Positions 1 to 7,406 of a stretch of DNA of 9,410 bases are shown here, in pieces. The stretch's first letter is position 1; every line of letters starts with the position of its first letter. The notes under the pieces are model-generated. The model worked only from the letters and a program-made list of their open reading frames with translations. It did not search any database and was not told the DNA's origin. This DNA is from Armatimonadota bacterium (GTDB taxonomy: Bacteria > Actinomycetota > Acidimicrobiia > Spongiisociales > UBA5794). The position numbers and the translations under genes were made by a program. Where the stretch lies: positions 1 through 9,410 of the forward strand of contig QQUL01000005.1 of the NCBI GenBank assembly GCA_008501565.1, written 5' to 3'.

Positions 1-126
1 ATCGAAGAAGCCGGCGGCGAACCGATCGAACCCGACAATTGGGAGACTGCTTTCCTCGACCGCAACGCTGGTCGTAGGGCATTCCGCCGACTCACCACCG
101 AAGAGATCACTTCCGCCAGGTCGTAG
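1..126 (+). CDS. prcA: Proteasome alpha subunit, C-terminal fragment
   Basis: The reading frame is open from the first base to a TAG at 124-126, giving 41 residues that start before the window. The stretch WETAFLDRN-GRRAFRRLT closely resembles the end of actinobacterial PrcA (in M. tuberculosis, LEVAVLDANRPRRAFRRIT), the last strand and basic tail of the alpha subunit. PrcA forms the outer rings of the cytoplasmic 20S proteasome, gates entry and docks the ATPase Mpa/ARC. The tail here ends about 12 residues after the RAFRR motif, so it is shorter than the mycobacterial tail of about 20. The gene lies just upstream of pafA, as expected for a Pup-proteasome locus. The call rests on this short motif plus synteny; the catalytic beta subunit, Pup and Dop would lie outside the window. 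Confidence 0.85.
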   Translation: MEEAGGEPIEPDNWETAFLDRNAGRRAFRRLTTEEITSARS

Positions 127-175
127 GGCACCGACGCCTTCTGAAGTCTGACGCCGAACATCGGGATCCAGCGGT

Positions 176-181
176 TACGCT
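176..181 (+). promoter_or_regulatory. Possible -10 box (TACGCT) for leaderless pafA mRNA
   Basis: TACGCT fits the actinobacterial -10 pattern TANNNT and ends 6 nt before the GTG start of pafA. That spacing would place the transcription start on the GTG itself. The 61-bp gap after prcA shows no purine-rich ribosome binding site, which agrees with a leaderless transcript. No -35 element is evident. The hexamer is short and could be chance. Confidence 0.35.
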
Positions 182-187
182 GAAACT

Positions 188-1543
188 GTGCATAGGCGAA
201 TCTTTGGGCTGGAGAACGAGTACGGCGTCACATGTGTGTTGCGTGGACAACGCCGTCTCTCACCGGATGAAGTGGCCCGATACCTTTTCCGAAGGGTCGT
301 GAGCTGGGGGAGGTCGTCAAACGTCTTTCTTGAAAACGGGGCGCGACTGTATCTCGACGTCGGGAGTCATCCCGAGTATGCAACGCCCGAATGCGACAGT
401 CTCTATGACCTCGTGGCCCATGACCGAGCCGGCGAACGGATTCTGGAGGGACTCGTCGAATCTGCTGAACGGCGACTCGCAGAGGAAGGGATTCGGGGCG
501 ACATCTATCTCTACCGGAACAACACCGATTCTGCCGGGAATTCCTACGGATGCCACGAAAACTATCTGATCAGACGACACGCCGACTTCCAGCGCACCAT
601 CGACACGCTGATCCCATTCTTTGTGACCCGCCAGATCTGGGCCGGAGCCGGAAAGCTGCTCGGTACGGCTCGAGGAACGATCTACTCGCTTGCACAACGG
701 GCAGAACACATCTGGGAGGGCTCGTCTTCAGCGACGACTCGGAGTCGTCCCATCATCAACACACGAGACGAGCCGCACGCCGACGCTGAGCGGTACCGAC
801 GACTTCACGTGATCGCAGGCGATTCGAACATGTCCGAGTATGCGACCTACGCCAAGGTGGGCTCGACGGTCGCGCTCCTGCAGATGCTGGAAGACGAGGT
901 CGTGTTTCGCGACCTGACCCTCGAGAACCCGATACGAGCGATCCGCGAGATCAGCCACGACATGACCTGTCGTCGAAAAGTACGCCTGGCGAACGGGCGC
1001 GAGCTCAGTGCCCTTGATATCCAATGGGAGTATCTCGAACGGGTCATGCGCTACACCCGAACGACCGGTGTTTCTCCCGAGATCGAAAGGGCGGTGAGCA
1101 TGTGGGAACACCTGCTGACCGGTCTTGAGAAGGATCCCATGACGCTCCACCGTGAGGTCGATTGGGTTGCCAAGTATCACCTGATGGAGCGGTATCGGGA
1201 ACGCCACAACCTCGCCTTGTCCTCAGCACGCCTCGCCCTCATTGATCTCAACTACCACGACGTGAACCGCGACCGAGGGTTGTTCTACAAGATGGAGAAA
1301 GCCGGCCTCGTCGATCGGATCGTCACCGACGCCGATGTGACCCGCGCCATGGTTGAACCACCCCAGACGACTCGGGCACGCCTGCGGGGGGCGTTCATCC
1401 GAGCGGCGAAGGAAAACCGTCGGGACTTCACGGTCGACTGGGTACATCTCAAACTCAACGATCAGGCGCAACGCACGGTGCTGTGCAAGGACCCCTTCAA
1501 GGCGTATGACGAGCGAGTCGATCGCCTGATCGACAGTCTGTAA
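188..1543 (+). CDS. pafA: Pup--protein ligase PafA
   Basis: PafA uses ATP to phosphorylate the C-terminal Glu of Pup and joins it to a substrate lysine, marking cytoplasmic proteins for the proteasome. The 451 residues match the family length (452 in M. tuberculosis) and align end to end with it. Visible landmarks are the N-terminal [14 protein letters not shown] with the metal-binding Glu9, the [15 protein letters not shown] segment with the conserved active-site Asp57, [17 protein letters not shown] (111-127), the [16 protein letters not shown] segment (from about 184), and the small C-terminal domain from about 413 containing [18 protein letters not shown]. All belong to the glutamine-synthetase-like fold shared with Dop; the overall match is to PafA rather than Dop. 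The GTG start is set by this alignment, and no other start lies upstream in frame. It follows prcA and precedes pafBC, the canonical order. Confidence 0.98.
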   Translation: MHRRIFGLENEYGVTCVLRGQRRLSPDEVARYLFRRVVSWGRSSNVFLENGARLYLDVGSHPEYATPECDSLYDLVAHDRAGERILEGLVESAERRLAEEGIRGDIYLYRNNTDSAGNSYGCHENYLIRRHADFQRTIDTLIPFFVTRQIWAGAGKLLGTARGTIYSLAQRAEHIWEGSSSATTRSRPIINTRDEPHADAERYRRLHVIAGDSNMSEYATYAKVGSTVALLQMLEDEVVFRDLTLENPIRAIREISHDMTCRRKVRLANGRELSALDIQWEYLERVMRYTRTTGVSPEIERAVSMWEHLLTGLEKDPMTLHREVDWVAKYHLMERYRERHNLALSSARLALIDLNYHDVNRDRGLFYKMEKAGLVDRIVTDADVTRAMVEPPQTTRARLRGAFIRAAKENRRDFTVDWVHLKLNDQAQRTVLCKDPFKAYDERVDRLIDSL

Positions 1544-1568
1544 TCCGTAATCTGTAATCGGTAATCTC
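1541..1568 (+). repeat. Four tandem 7-bp repeats TAATCNN
   Basis: The repeat units are TAATCCG, TAATCTG, TAATCGG and TAATCTC, back to back. The first unit contains the pafA stop codon and the last ends 6 nt before the pafB ATG, so the array fills almost the whole gap between the genes. On the other strand it reads as repeated GATTACN. One 8-bp inverted match to GTAATCGG (1554-1561) occurs just after pafC, at 3438-3445. Confidence 0.85.
1562..1567 (+). promoter_or_regulatory. Possible -10 box (TAATCT) for pafB
   Basis: TAATCT fits TANNNT and ends 7 nt before the pafB ATG, a spacing suited to leaderless transcription. It is also part of the last unit of the heptamer array, so it may be only a by-product of the repeat. 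No clear Shine-Dalgarno sequence precedes pafB. Confidence 0.3.
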
Positions 1569-1574
1569 TCGAGT

Positions 1575-2498
1575 ATGCAGCGCGTCATTGAACGGATCTT
1601 GAATCTCCTCGCATTCCTCCTGACGGTCGGACGTCCCGTCACAGCGGACGAGATCAGGAACACGGTGGCAGGGTACGAACAGGAGACGGACGAGGCGTTT
1701 CGTCGGACATTCGAACGGGACAAGGATCTTCTTCGCTCCCTCGGTGTACCGCTCACGATGAGCGCCATCGACATCTGGGAGGTCGAGGATGGCTACGTGA
1801 TCCCTCCCGATGAGTACGCCATCGACGATCCCGGACTCACAGAGGAGGAGCGCTCAGCGTTGCTCATTGCCGCACAAGCCGTGCAGTTTGCCGGGCAATC
1901 AACAGGTCTCTCGGCGATCTTCAAACTTGGTGGGGCATCTCCGGTCCTCAACGCACCGAATGTGGCCGCGGACCTCGGACACGACCTCGATGTGCTGGGT
2001 CTGCTCTTCGACAGCGTTTCGTCTCGCAGAGTTCTCGCATTCGACTACAGCGGAACGTCTCGGCGAGCAACACCCTATGCAATTGCGCACCGCCTCGGGC
2101 ATTGGTATCTCGCAGCACCCGAAGTCGGAGATCCTGAAACGGTCAAGGCATTCCGTGTTGACCGAATGACGAACCCGACGCTGGTTGGCGAACCGTCGGC
2201 TTTTTCGAGGCCGGATGGCTTCGACCCGGCCGATGTGATCCCGAGCGGCGACAGGGAAACCGAAAATGCGTCCCTTGCCATCGTCGAATTCGACAATGAG
2301 GTCGCTCAAATCGCTGCCAACCAGGTGCCCGACGCCGAGGTGGTCAGCCGTACCGATTCGACGACAACGCTCCGTATTCCCGTGCGAGCCGAGCAGTCCT
2401 TCATTGGCTGGGTGCTCGGGTTCGACGACAAGGCCGTGATCATCGAGCCCCAGGGGCTTCGGGATCGCCTCATCGCACATCTCAGTGTCGTGGCATGA
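1575..2498 (+). CDS. pafB: WYL-domain transcriptional regulator PafB
   Basis: In mycobacteria PafB pairs with PafC to form PafBC, an activator of the LexA/RecA-independent DNA-damage regulon. This 307-residue protein has the family layout. An N-terminal winged helix-turn-helix covers about 1-80, with VERI-like MQRVIERILNLLAFLL, VTADEIRNTVAGY and AFRRTFERDKDLLRSLGVPL. The WYL domain (about 135-205) carries the name-giving W177-Y178-L179 and the basic FRVDRM motif (193-198), implicated in ligand sensing, reported as single-stranded DNA for PafBC. A WCX-type C-terminal domain (about 230-305) ends with GWVLGFDDKAVIIEP. It is slightly shorter than the mycobacterial protein of about 330. It lies 31 nt after pafA and overlaps pafC by ATGA, implying coupled 1:1 synthesis. 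Function is inferred from homology and gene order. Confidence 0.94.
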   Translation: MQRVIERILNLLAFLLTVGRPVTADEIRNTVAGYEQETDEAFRRTFERDKDLLRSLGVPLTMSAIDIWEVEDGYVIPPDEYAIDDPGLTEEERSALLIAAQAVQFAGQSTGLSAIFKLGGASPVLNAPNVAADLGHDLDVLGLLFDSVSSRRVLAFDYSGTSRRATPYAIAHRLGHWYLAAPEVGDPETVKAFRVDRMTNPTLVGEPSAFSRPDGFDPADVIPSGDRETENASLAIVEFDNEVAQIAANQVPDAEVVSRTDSTTTLRIPVRAEQSFIGWVLGFDDKAVIIEPQGLRDRLIAHLSVVA

Positions 2499-3421
2499 GT
2501 GACCGAACCGCGAACCGGATCGCCAGAATCCTCGCCATGATCCCGTACACCGTCGAACACGAAGTGGCGACGATCGACGATCTCATGGAACGGTTCGGAT
2601 ACGCTCACCGCAATGATGTGGTGAAGGATCTCCAACTCGTGTTCCTCACGGGTCTCCCCGGATACGGTCCGGGCGAATTGATCGACGTTGACATCTTCGA
2701 CGATGAGGTGACGATCGATTCGGCGGACTACTTCTCTCGCCCCATGCGACTCACGCCCGCCGAAGCACTCGGCCTCCTCGCAGCCGCCTCCACGTTCCTT
2801 GCGTCTCGCCAGGCACCCCCGGCCCTGGCGAGCGCCATCGACAAGCTCTCGGCCGCAGTGGGTGCGGATGCGACAGATGCTGTGCTGTTCGACATCGAGG
2901 CTCCCGAAGCGGTATCGGACCTCCGAGAAGCAATCGACAGCAATCGGCTCGTCAAGATCGGGTACGTCGGCATTGCCTCCAACGAACGAACGGAGCGGGT
3001 TGTGGAGGGAGAATCCGTGTTCTTCAACCTTGGAAACTGGTATTTCTCGGGCTTCTGCCGCCGAGCGGGGGCAGACCGGCTGTTTCGTGTGGATCGCATC
3101 GATGAAGTCGCGGTTCTTGACGAGCTGTACGAACCATCCGTTGCTGATGCATCGTCGATCGTGCGCTATGAACCGACGCCCGAAGACCACGTGGTGACCT
3201 TCACGGTCGGCCCGGCCTCGCGCTGGGTGAGTGAGTATTATCCCGGCGATGCTGAACCGCTTGCATCGGGTGAGACACGCTTCACGATGCGGGTAAGCGA
3301 TCCCATGGTTGCCGCAAGACTGCTGTTGCGCCTCGGGAGCGATGCCCACTTTGAGGAGGGCGAGACCGTCGCCGCCGCACTCGACGACCTGAGATACCGC
3401 ATCGCCACCCGCTACGCCTGA
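2495..3421 (+). CDS. pafC: WYL-domain transcriptional regulator PafC
   Basis: This is the partner of PafB, with 308 residues in the same architecture. A divergent N-terminal winged-helix region covers about 1-80 (TANRIARILAMIPYTVEHEV, then TIDDLMERFGYAHRNDVVKDL). A connector with LTPAEALGLLAAASTFLA (86-103) leads to the WYL domain (about 137-205) and a C-terminal WCX region (about 232-305). The WYL core reads W182-Y183-F184, a conservative change, and the basic FRVDRI motif is intact at 197-202. The ATG overlaps the pafB stop as ATGA, which fixes the start and suggests translational coupling. In mycobacteria both subunits are needed for activating DNA-damage genes. It is the last gene of the tight pafA-pafB-pafC cluster; a 172-nt gap with hairpins follows. 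Assignment as PafC rather than a second PafB rests on position and divergence. Confidence 0.93.
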   Translation: MSDRTANRIARILAMIPYTVEHEVATIDDLMERFGYAHRNDVVKDLQLVFLTGLPGYGPGELIDVDIFDDEVTIDSADYFSRPMRLTPAEALGLLAAASTFLASRQAPPALASAIDKLSAAVGADATDAVLFDIEAPEAVSDLREAIDSNRLVKIGYVGIASNERTERVVEGESVFFNLGNWYFSGFCRRAGADRLFRVDRIDEVAVLDELYEPSVADASSIVRYEPTPEDHVVTFTVGPASRWVSEYYPGDAEPLASGETRFTMRVSDPMVAARLLLRLGSDAHFEEGETVAAALDDLRYRIATRYA

Positions 3422-3478
3422 GCAACGGATTCGGCTTCCGATTACCTCGTCTTTTCGCGGTGTGAGCACCATTGTCTC

Positions 3479-3509
3479 GCTTCTCATCCCTGACTACCGG
3501 GATGCAAGC
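3479..3509 (+). promoter_or_regulatory. Hairpin downstream of pafC
   Basis: CATCCC (3485-3490) and GGGATG (3499-3504) are perfect inverted repeats with an 8-nt loop, TGACTACC. The stem extends past a small internal loop (CT opposite C) through GCTT (3479-3482) pairing with AAGC (3506-3509), for 10 base pairs in all. No T-run follows, so it is not a standard intrinsic terminator. It could end the paf transcript, act as an operator, or structure the leader of the next gene. Confidence 0.5.
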
Positions 3510-3514
3510 ACAGT

Positions 3515-3533
3515 GACTATGTAGGGAATAGTC
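3515..3533 (+). promoter_or_regulatory. Inverted repeat GACTAT-N7-ATAGTC, possible operator
   Basis: GACTAT (3515-3520) and ATAGTC (3528-3533) form a perfect 6-bp dyad around a 7-nt spacer. It sits 5 nt after the preceding hairpin and 60 nt before the zinc-ribbon gene. The A/T-rich arms and spacing suit a dimeric DNA-binding protein better than a terminator. TGACTA occurs both in the hairpin loop (3491-3496) and at this dyad (3514-3519). The regulator is unknown. Confidence 0.4.
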
Positions 3534-3593
3534 CTTTACCGATCCGGTCTTCTGCCGATGTCTCAATCAGGCTGGCATACGGAGTTAGGCACG

Positions 3594-3911
3594 ATGACGA
3601 CCATCAAAACAACCTGCGAACACTGTGGAGAGGTACACCTCGGAACCTCGGACGTATCCCTCGAGCTTCGTGGGGACGGTACCGAGGGCAGCTATCGATT
3701 TGTCTGCCCGAAGTGTCTTACGATCCAGCGACGGCCCGCCAGCAAACGAGTGGCGAGCATTCTCCTTGCAACCGGTGTCACCTACGAGATCTCTGTTTCC
3801 AAGACCGGCCCAATCACTTCGTCGGAAGTCGACCGATTCATCGCACTTCTCGATACCGAAGATTGGTTCTCACGGTTGGTTTCGGCGGGCGAGTCGACAG
3901 AAAGCCGGTAA
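3594..3911 (+). CDS. Small zinc-ribbon protein of unknown function
   Basis: The 105-residue product carries two CxxC pairs, C8-E-H-C11 and C38-P-K-C41, 26 residues apart with beta-prone sequence between them, a typical zinc-ribbon layout. From about 74 onward, PITSSEVDRFIALLDTEDWF resembles the tail of small actinobacterial zinc-ribbon proteins in which a similar segment precedes a helix; I know no function for them. An ATG at 3558 would add 12 residues, but the start at 3594 is preferred because GGAG lies 9 nt upstream (3581-3584) and the conserved part begins here. There is no signal peptide or membrane segment. It lies between pafC and helY, the slot held by tatA-tatC in M. tuberculosis, and its TAA is in the same frame as helY 30 nt later. 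Nucleic-acid or protein binding is possible but not shown. Confidence 0.8.
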   Translation: MTTIKTTCEHCGEVHLGTSDVSLELRGDGTEGSYRFVCPKCLTIQRRPASKRVASILLATGVTYEISVSKTGPITSSEVDRFIALLDTEDWFSRLVSAGESTESR

Positions 3912-3927
3912 CGGGGTCCGTTCTTCC

Positions 3928-3933
3928 TAGCAT
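3928..3933 (+). promoter_or_regulatory. Possible -10 box (TAGCAT) for leaderless helY mRNA
   Basis: TAGCAT fits TANNNT and ends 8 nt before the helY ATG at 3942. The 30-nt gap after the zinc-ribbon gene shows no Shine-Dalgarno sequence. No -35 element is visible. It could also be chance. Confidence 0.3.
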
Positions 3934-3941
3934 CGCCATGG

Positions 3942-6461
3942 ATGCAGGCACAAGAACCCATCAAACGCTATCTCGCGGATCTCCCGTTCGATCCCGATCC
4001 CTTCCAGGTGGAAGCTCTGCTTTCCGTAGGGGAAGGTCGGTCAGTCGTCGTCACCGCGCCAACCGGTGCTGGCAAAACCGTTGTCGCTGAGGGATCGATC
4101 GCCGCGGCGGTAGCCACCGGGCAGCGGGCGTTCTACACGACGCCGATCAAGGCGCTTTCGAACCAGAAGTTTGCTGACCTTCGATCGGTCTACGGAGAAG
4201 ACTCCGTCGGCCTGTTGACCGGTGACAATGTCGTCAACGGAGACGCTCCGATTGTCGTCATGACCACCGAGGTTCTTCGGAACATGATCTACGAAGGATC
4301 ACACGCACTTGCTGGTCTTGGCGTCGTCATTCTCGACGAAGTGCACTATCTCGCCGACAGGAGTCGCGGCTCGGTGTGGGAAGAAGTGATCATTCACCTT
4401 CCCAGGGCCGTGCCACTTGTCTGCCTGTCAGCGACAATCGCCAATCCGGAAGAGTTCACGAACTGGATTCGAGAACGACGCGGGGATACAGACCTGGTGG
4501 TGGAACACACACGACCGGTGCCGCTCACCACGATGTTCATGTGGCGCGATCGCTACGAAGGGGGCGCGTCGGTGATGCTGCCGATGTTCACGCGAGACGG
4601 GCGACCAAATCCGACCATCTCGAAGATGATGCAGTCGTCAAAGTCACGACACCGGAGGTTGAGTATTCCCCGTAGAACCGACGTCGTTGAACATCTCGCA
4701 TCCGAGGGCCTCCTGCCCGTCATCTACTTCCTCTTCTCGCGACAAGGCTGCGACCAAACGGCACAGCAGATCGCTCATTCCTCGCTTCGCCTCACCACTG
4801 CCGACGAACGTTCCGAGATCCACGAAATCGTGGAGCGACGAGTGGGGCATCTCAGCGAAGAAGACCTCACGGTTCTGGGGTATCAAGGGTGGCTCGAAAA
4901 CCTGAAACGCGGCGCGGCGGCCCACCATGCCGGCCTGGTCCCCGCGTTCAAGGAGACGGTCGAGGAACTTTTCCTCAAAGGCCTCGTCAAGTTGGTGGCA
5001 GCAACTGAGACCCTCGCCCTCGGTATCAACATGCCTGCACGAACCGTCGTCCTTGACTCACTGAGCAAGTACACCGGCGACGGGCACGAACTCCTCCAAC
5101 CGAGTGACTTCACGCAGCTGACCGGACGAGCAGGTCGGCGGGGGATAGATACCGAGGGGACGGCAGTGGTGCTCTACAGCCCCTACGTGCCCTTTGATCG
5201 AGCCACCGGCATCGCCGGTGCTGGATCGAATCCGCTGCGTTCCTCGTTTTCGCCCACCTACAACATGGCGGTCAACCTCATCGCCCGCTACAGCGAGGCA
5301 GACGCAACCGAACTCCTCGCAGCCTCCTTTGCAAACTTTGCCAGGGACACCCGAACCGATCAGCTCGCCGAGAACCTCCGTGAACGGCAGGGAGATCTCG
5401 CAACCTTTCGCAGCGCTGCTGAGTGCGAACGCGGCGACATCTGGGAGTTCTACGACGGTTCAAGCCACCCTGCAGGTCCGGCTCTCGACCGACAGTCACT
5501 CAAACCCGGAGCTGTGGTGTCGTTCGGATCCAGAACCTTCCTGTTGGCAAATCGATCGTGGGGCGGTGGGCACCCAAAGCTCGAGTTCATAGATGAAACG
5601 GGTCGAAAATCCTCGATGCGCTCAAGGGACCTTCCGCGTTCTGCAGAACTTGCCGGATTCCTGGCACTGCCGAAGCCGGTGCGAGTGTCTGACGCGGCGT
5701 ACCGATCGGAGTTGGCCGTGATGCTTGAGACCTTCATCCCCGACGACGAGCCTCGTCCACTCTTCTTCGCTGCAGACGAAAAAGACATTGCTACGTGTCC
5801 TGAGCTCGACAAACACATCGCGTGGGCAGACCGCGCTCGCCGGGCACAGCGCGAGATCGATCGTCTCGAACGCCGGTTGGCTCGCACCGGACCCGACGAC
5901 GTGGTGGTCCGCTTCGCCGCCCTGCGTCGTGTGCTTGAGGAGATGGGATACGTCGACGGGTGGAACCTCACCGATCGGGGGAGAACGCTGCGCACGGTGT
6001 ACAACGAGTTGGATCTGCTCCTTGCCGAGGCGATGCGCACCGGTGTCCTAGACGCCCTTGAACCGCCCGAGTTCGCAGCGGCGATGAGCCTTTTCACATT
6101 CGAAACGCGAGGAGCCGACGCTCCACTGCGCCCCCAAGCAGCGTTCATACATCCGATACTCGAACGCGTGGAGACCTTGCACAACAGCATCATCGACATC
6201 GAGCAGACCCATGGCCTCGATGAACAACGCCAAGTGGATCCCGGATTTGTCGATGTGATCCATGGCTGGACCTCCGGCCATGAGCTCGATGAGATCTTCG
6301 ACGACGATGACGTTCGCGCTGGGGACTTTGTCAGGGCGACCCGTCAGCTTCTCGATCTGCTCAGACAGGTACGTGACGGTTTCGCAGCGCATCGGCAGGT
6401 CGCCTCGGATGCGATTCGTGCCATCGATCGAGGCATCGTCGAGGTGGGTGGTTTGGGATGA
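3942..6461 (+). CDS. helY: DEVH-box RNA helicase HelY (Ski2/Mtr4-like)
   Basis: This is a large ATP-dependent superfamily 2 helicase of the Ski2/Mtr4 group, probably unwinding structured RNA in the cytoplasm. The 839 residues show Walker A APTGAGKT (39-46), TTPIKALSNQK (66-76), LTGD (92-95), the DEVH box (132-135), SAT (163-165), AAHHAG (326-331), TETLALGINMPARTVV (355-370) and motif VI QLTGRAGRRGID (392-403). A coiled, charged stretch (about 625-650) leads to a DSHCT-type C-terminal domain (about 665-835) with YNELDLLLAE and AGDFVRATRQLLDLL. The mycobacterial HelY is about 900 residues; the difference lies mainly in a shorter linker between the RecA domains (about 205-245) and in the middle region. 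The ATG is the only start after the upstream in-frame TAA. Its stop overlaps the next gene by ATGA. helY following the paf genes is conserved actinobacterial synteny. The cellular RNA substrate is unknown. Confidence 0.96.
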   Translation: MQAQEPIKRYLADLPFDPDPFQVEALLSVGEGRSVVVTAPTGAGKTVVAEGSIAAAVATGQRAFYTTPIKALSNQKFADLRSVYGEDSVGLLTGDNVVNGDAPIVVMTTEVLRNMIYEGSHALAGLGVVILDEVHYLADRSRGSVWEEVIIHLPRAVPLVCLSATIANPEEFTNWIRERRGDTDLVVEHTRPVPLTTMFMWRDRYEGGASVMLPMFTRDGRPNPTISKMMQSSKSRHRRLSIPRRTDVVEHLASEGLLPVIYFLFSRQGCDQTAQQIAHSSLRLTTADERSEIHEIVERRVGHLSEEDLTVLGYQGWLENLKRGAAAHHAGLVPAFKETVEELFLKGLVKLVAATETLALGINMPARTVVLDSLSKYTGDGHELLQPSDFTQLTGRAGRRGIDTEGTAVVLYSPYVPFDRATGIAGAGSNPLRSSFSPTYNMAVNLIARYSEADATELLAASFANFARDTRTDQLAENLRERQGDLATFRSAAECERGDIWEFYDGSSHPAGPALDRQSLKPGAVVSFGSRTFLLANRSWGGGHPKLEFIDETGRKSSMRSRDLPRSAELAGFLALPKPVRVSDAAYRSELAVMLETFIPDDEPRPLFFAADEKDIATCPELDKHIAWADRARRAQREIDRLERRLARTGPDDVVVRFAALRRVLEEMGYVDGWNLTDRGRTLRTVYNELDLLLAEAMRTGVLDALEPPEFAAAMSLFTFETRGADAPLRPQAAFIHPILERVETLHNSIIDIEQTHGLDEQRQVDPGFVDVIHGWTSGHELDEIFDDDDVRAGDFVRATRQLLDLLRQVRDGFAAHRQVASDAIRAIDRGIVEVGGLG

Positions 6462-7342
6462 TCCGTTGGTTCGCCGTCGTCAATCCCGCTGCAGGGTCGC
6501 GACGCCTTCGTGTCAGCCGATTGAAGGAAGTAACCGACGGACTCGGACTCGATGTGACGTTCTCCGTGTCCTCAACGAGCCCTGAGGCCGTCGCTGCGGT
6601 GTCGCATGCGGTTGAACAAGGCTTCACCCATTTCGTCTCGGTGGGCGGTGATGGCACGGCGCACCTACTCATCAACGCGTTGATGCCAGCCCAGGGTGCA
6701 CAGCGGTTCACCGTCGCAGTGATTGCTGCGGGATCGGGAAGCGATCTCATGCGCACCTTCGGCCACTCCAAGGGAATCGAAGAAGGCTTCGAAAGGCTGA
6801 TCGAACCCGATCGGTACGCCATAGACGTTGGCGTCATGGTCCTCAAGGAACGAAGCTGCTACTTCCTCAACGCGGCCAACGTTGGGGTAGCGGCCGCGTC
6901 GGCCGCGGTCGCGGCGCGACTTCCCAGATTCCTCGGTGGTCTTCGCTACATGATCGCCTTCTGGCTCGCACTCGCTCGATATCGCTCAAGCGAGCTGACC
7001 GTTGTTGTTGGACGACACCAGTTCGGAGGCAAGGCAATCAATGTGGTGGTGGCAAATGGCCAATTCTTCGGCGGAGGAATGAACATCGCACCTCGAGCGT
7101 CGATGGCCGACGGGCTGTATGACGTCCAGGTGTTTTCCGGTCCCAAACGTCAGGCGTTCACCGTGATGCCAAGGGTTCTGCGCGGAAGTCACCTGACACA
7201 TCGGGCCGTACAGCGATATGTCGGAAGCGAGGTTGTCATCTCTTCGAAGGTCGATCTTCTCGTTGAAGCCGATGGAGAACTGATCGGTCGGGGTGGTGCA
7301 ACGATCAGCCTTCTGCCGCGTGCGATCGACCTTGTCATATGA
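6458..7342 (+). CDS. Diacylglycerol kinase-family lipid kinase
   Basis: The 294-residue protein has the diacylglycerol kinase catalytic fold, also used by sphingosine and YegS/LCB5-type kinases, which phosphorylate lipid hydroxyls with ATP at the inner membrane face. Landmarks are AVVNPAAGSRR (6-16), the nucleotide-binding GGDGT (63-67), AAGSGSDLMRTFG (90-102) in place of the usual GT-x-N-D segment, NAANVGVAAA (138-147), FFGGGMNIAPRASMADGLYDV (in the range 203-223) and VEADGE (269-274). Length is normal for a bacterial DgkB/YegS-type enzyme. In the ATP-site loop Ser replaces the more common Asn, a variant seen in relatives. Its ATG overlaps the helY stop by four bases, so translation is probably coupled. 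The lipid acceptor cannot be told from sequence: diacylglycerol recycling to phosphatidic acid is most likely, another lipid alcohol is possible. Confidence 0.92.
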   Translation: MIRWFAVVNPAAGSRRLRVSRLKEVTDGLGLDVTFSVSSTSPEAVAAVSHAVEQGFTHFVSVGGDGTAHLLINALMPAQGAQRFTVAVIAAGSGSDLMRTFGHSKGIEEGFERLIEPDRYAIDVGVMVLKERSCYFLNAANVGVAAASAAVAARLPRFLGGLRYMIAFWLALARYRSSELTVVVGRHQFGGKAINVVVANGQFFGGGMNIAPRASMADGLYDVQVFSGPKRQAFTVMPRVLRGSHLTHRAVQRYVGSEVVISSKVDLLVEADGELIGRGGATISLLPRAIDLVI

Positions 7343-7348
7343 ACTGCG

Positions 7349-7376
7349 TTGACCTCTCCCCAGAACTCGGTATGCT
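7349..7376 (+). promoter_or_regulatory. Sigma-70-type promoter for the acidic zinc-ribbon gene
   Basis: The -35 box TTGACC (7349-7354) and -10 box TATGCT (7371-7376) are separated by 16 bp. This is the best promoter in the window and lies entirely in the 64-bp gap after the lipid-kinase stop. Transcription should begin near 7383, giving a leader of about 25 nt with a GAGAG ribosome binding site at 7398-7402. Confidence 0.7.
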
Positions 7377-7406
7377 GCGCGCCGTCAAACGAGAACCGAG
7401 AGACGA

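Noticed and set aside
158..181. Possible PafBC-type promoter motif before pafA (TCGG then TANNNT)
   Set aside because: Only four bases of the recalled TTGTCRGTG motif match and the spacing to TACGCT is off by one. The TTGTCTCGC at 3472-3480 also lacks a TANNNT at the right distance.
2306..3487. 393-residue open frame on the - strand opposite pafC
   Set aside because: It lies antisense to a clear PafC with WYL motifs and shows no recognisable domain; long antisense frames are common at this GC content.
3422..3593. Hidden tatA or other membrane-protein gene in the pafC downstream gap
   Set aside because: No frame encodes a hydrophobic N-terminal helix, and the gap holds inverted repeats instead.
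3558..3593. Extended N-terminus of the zinc-ribbon protein from the ATG at 3558
   Set aside because: GGAG at 3581-3584 is properly spaced for the ATG at 3594, and the extra residues do not resemble the family.
4806..4813. GAACGTTC palindrome as a LexA/SOS box
   Set aside because: The actinobacterial SOS box needs a 4-nt spacer between GAAC and GTTC; this site has none and lies inside helY.
5450..6199. 249-residue open frame on the - strand opposite helY
   Set aside because: It has low-complexity Ser/Arg composition and is antisense to the conserved C-terminal half of HelY.
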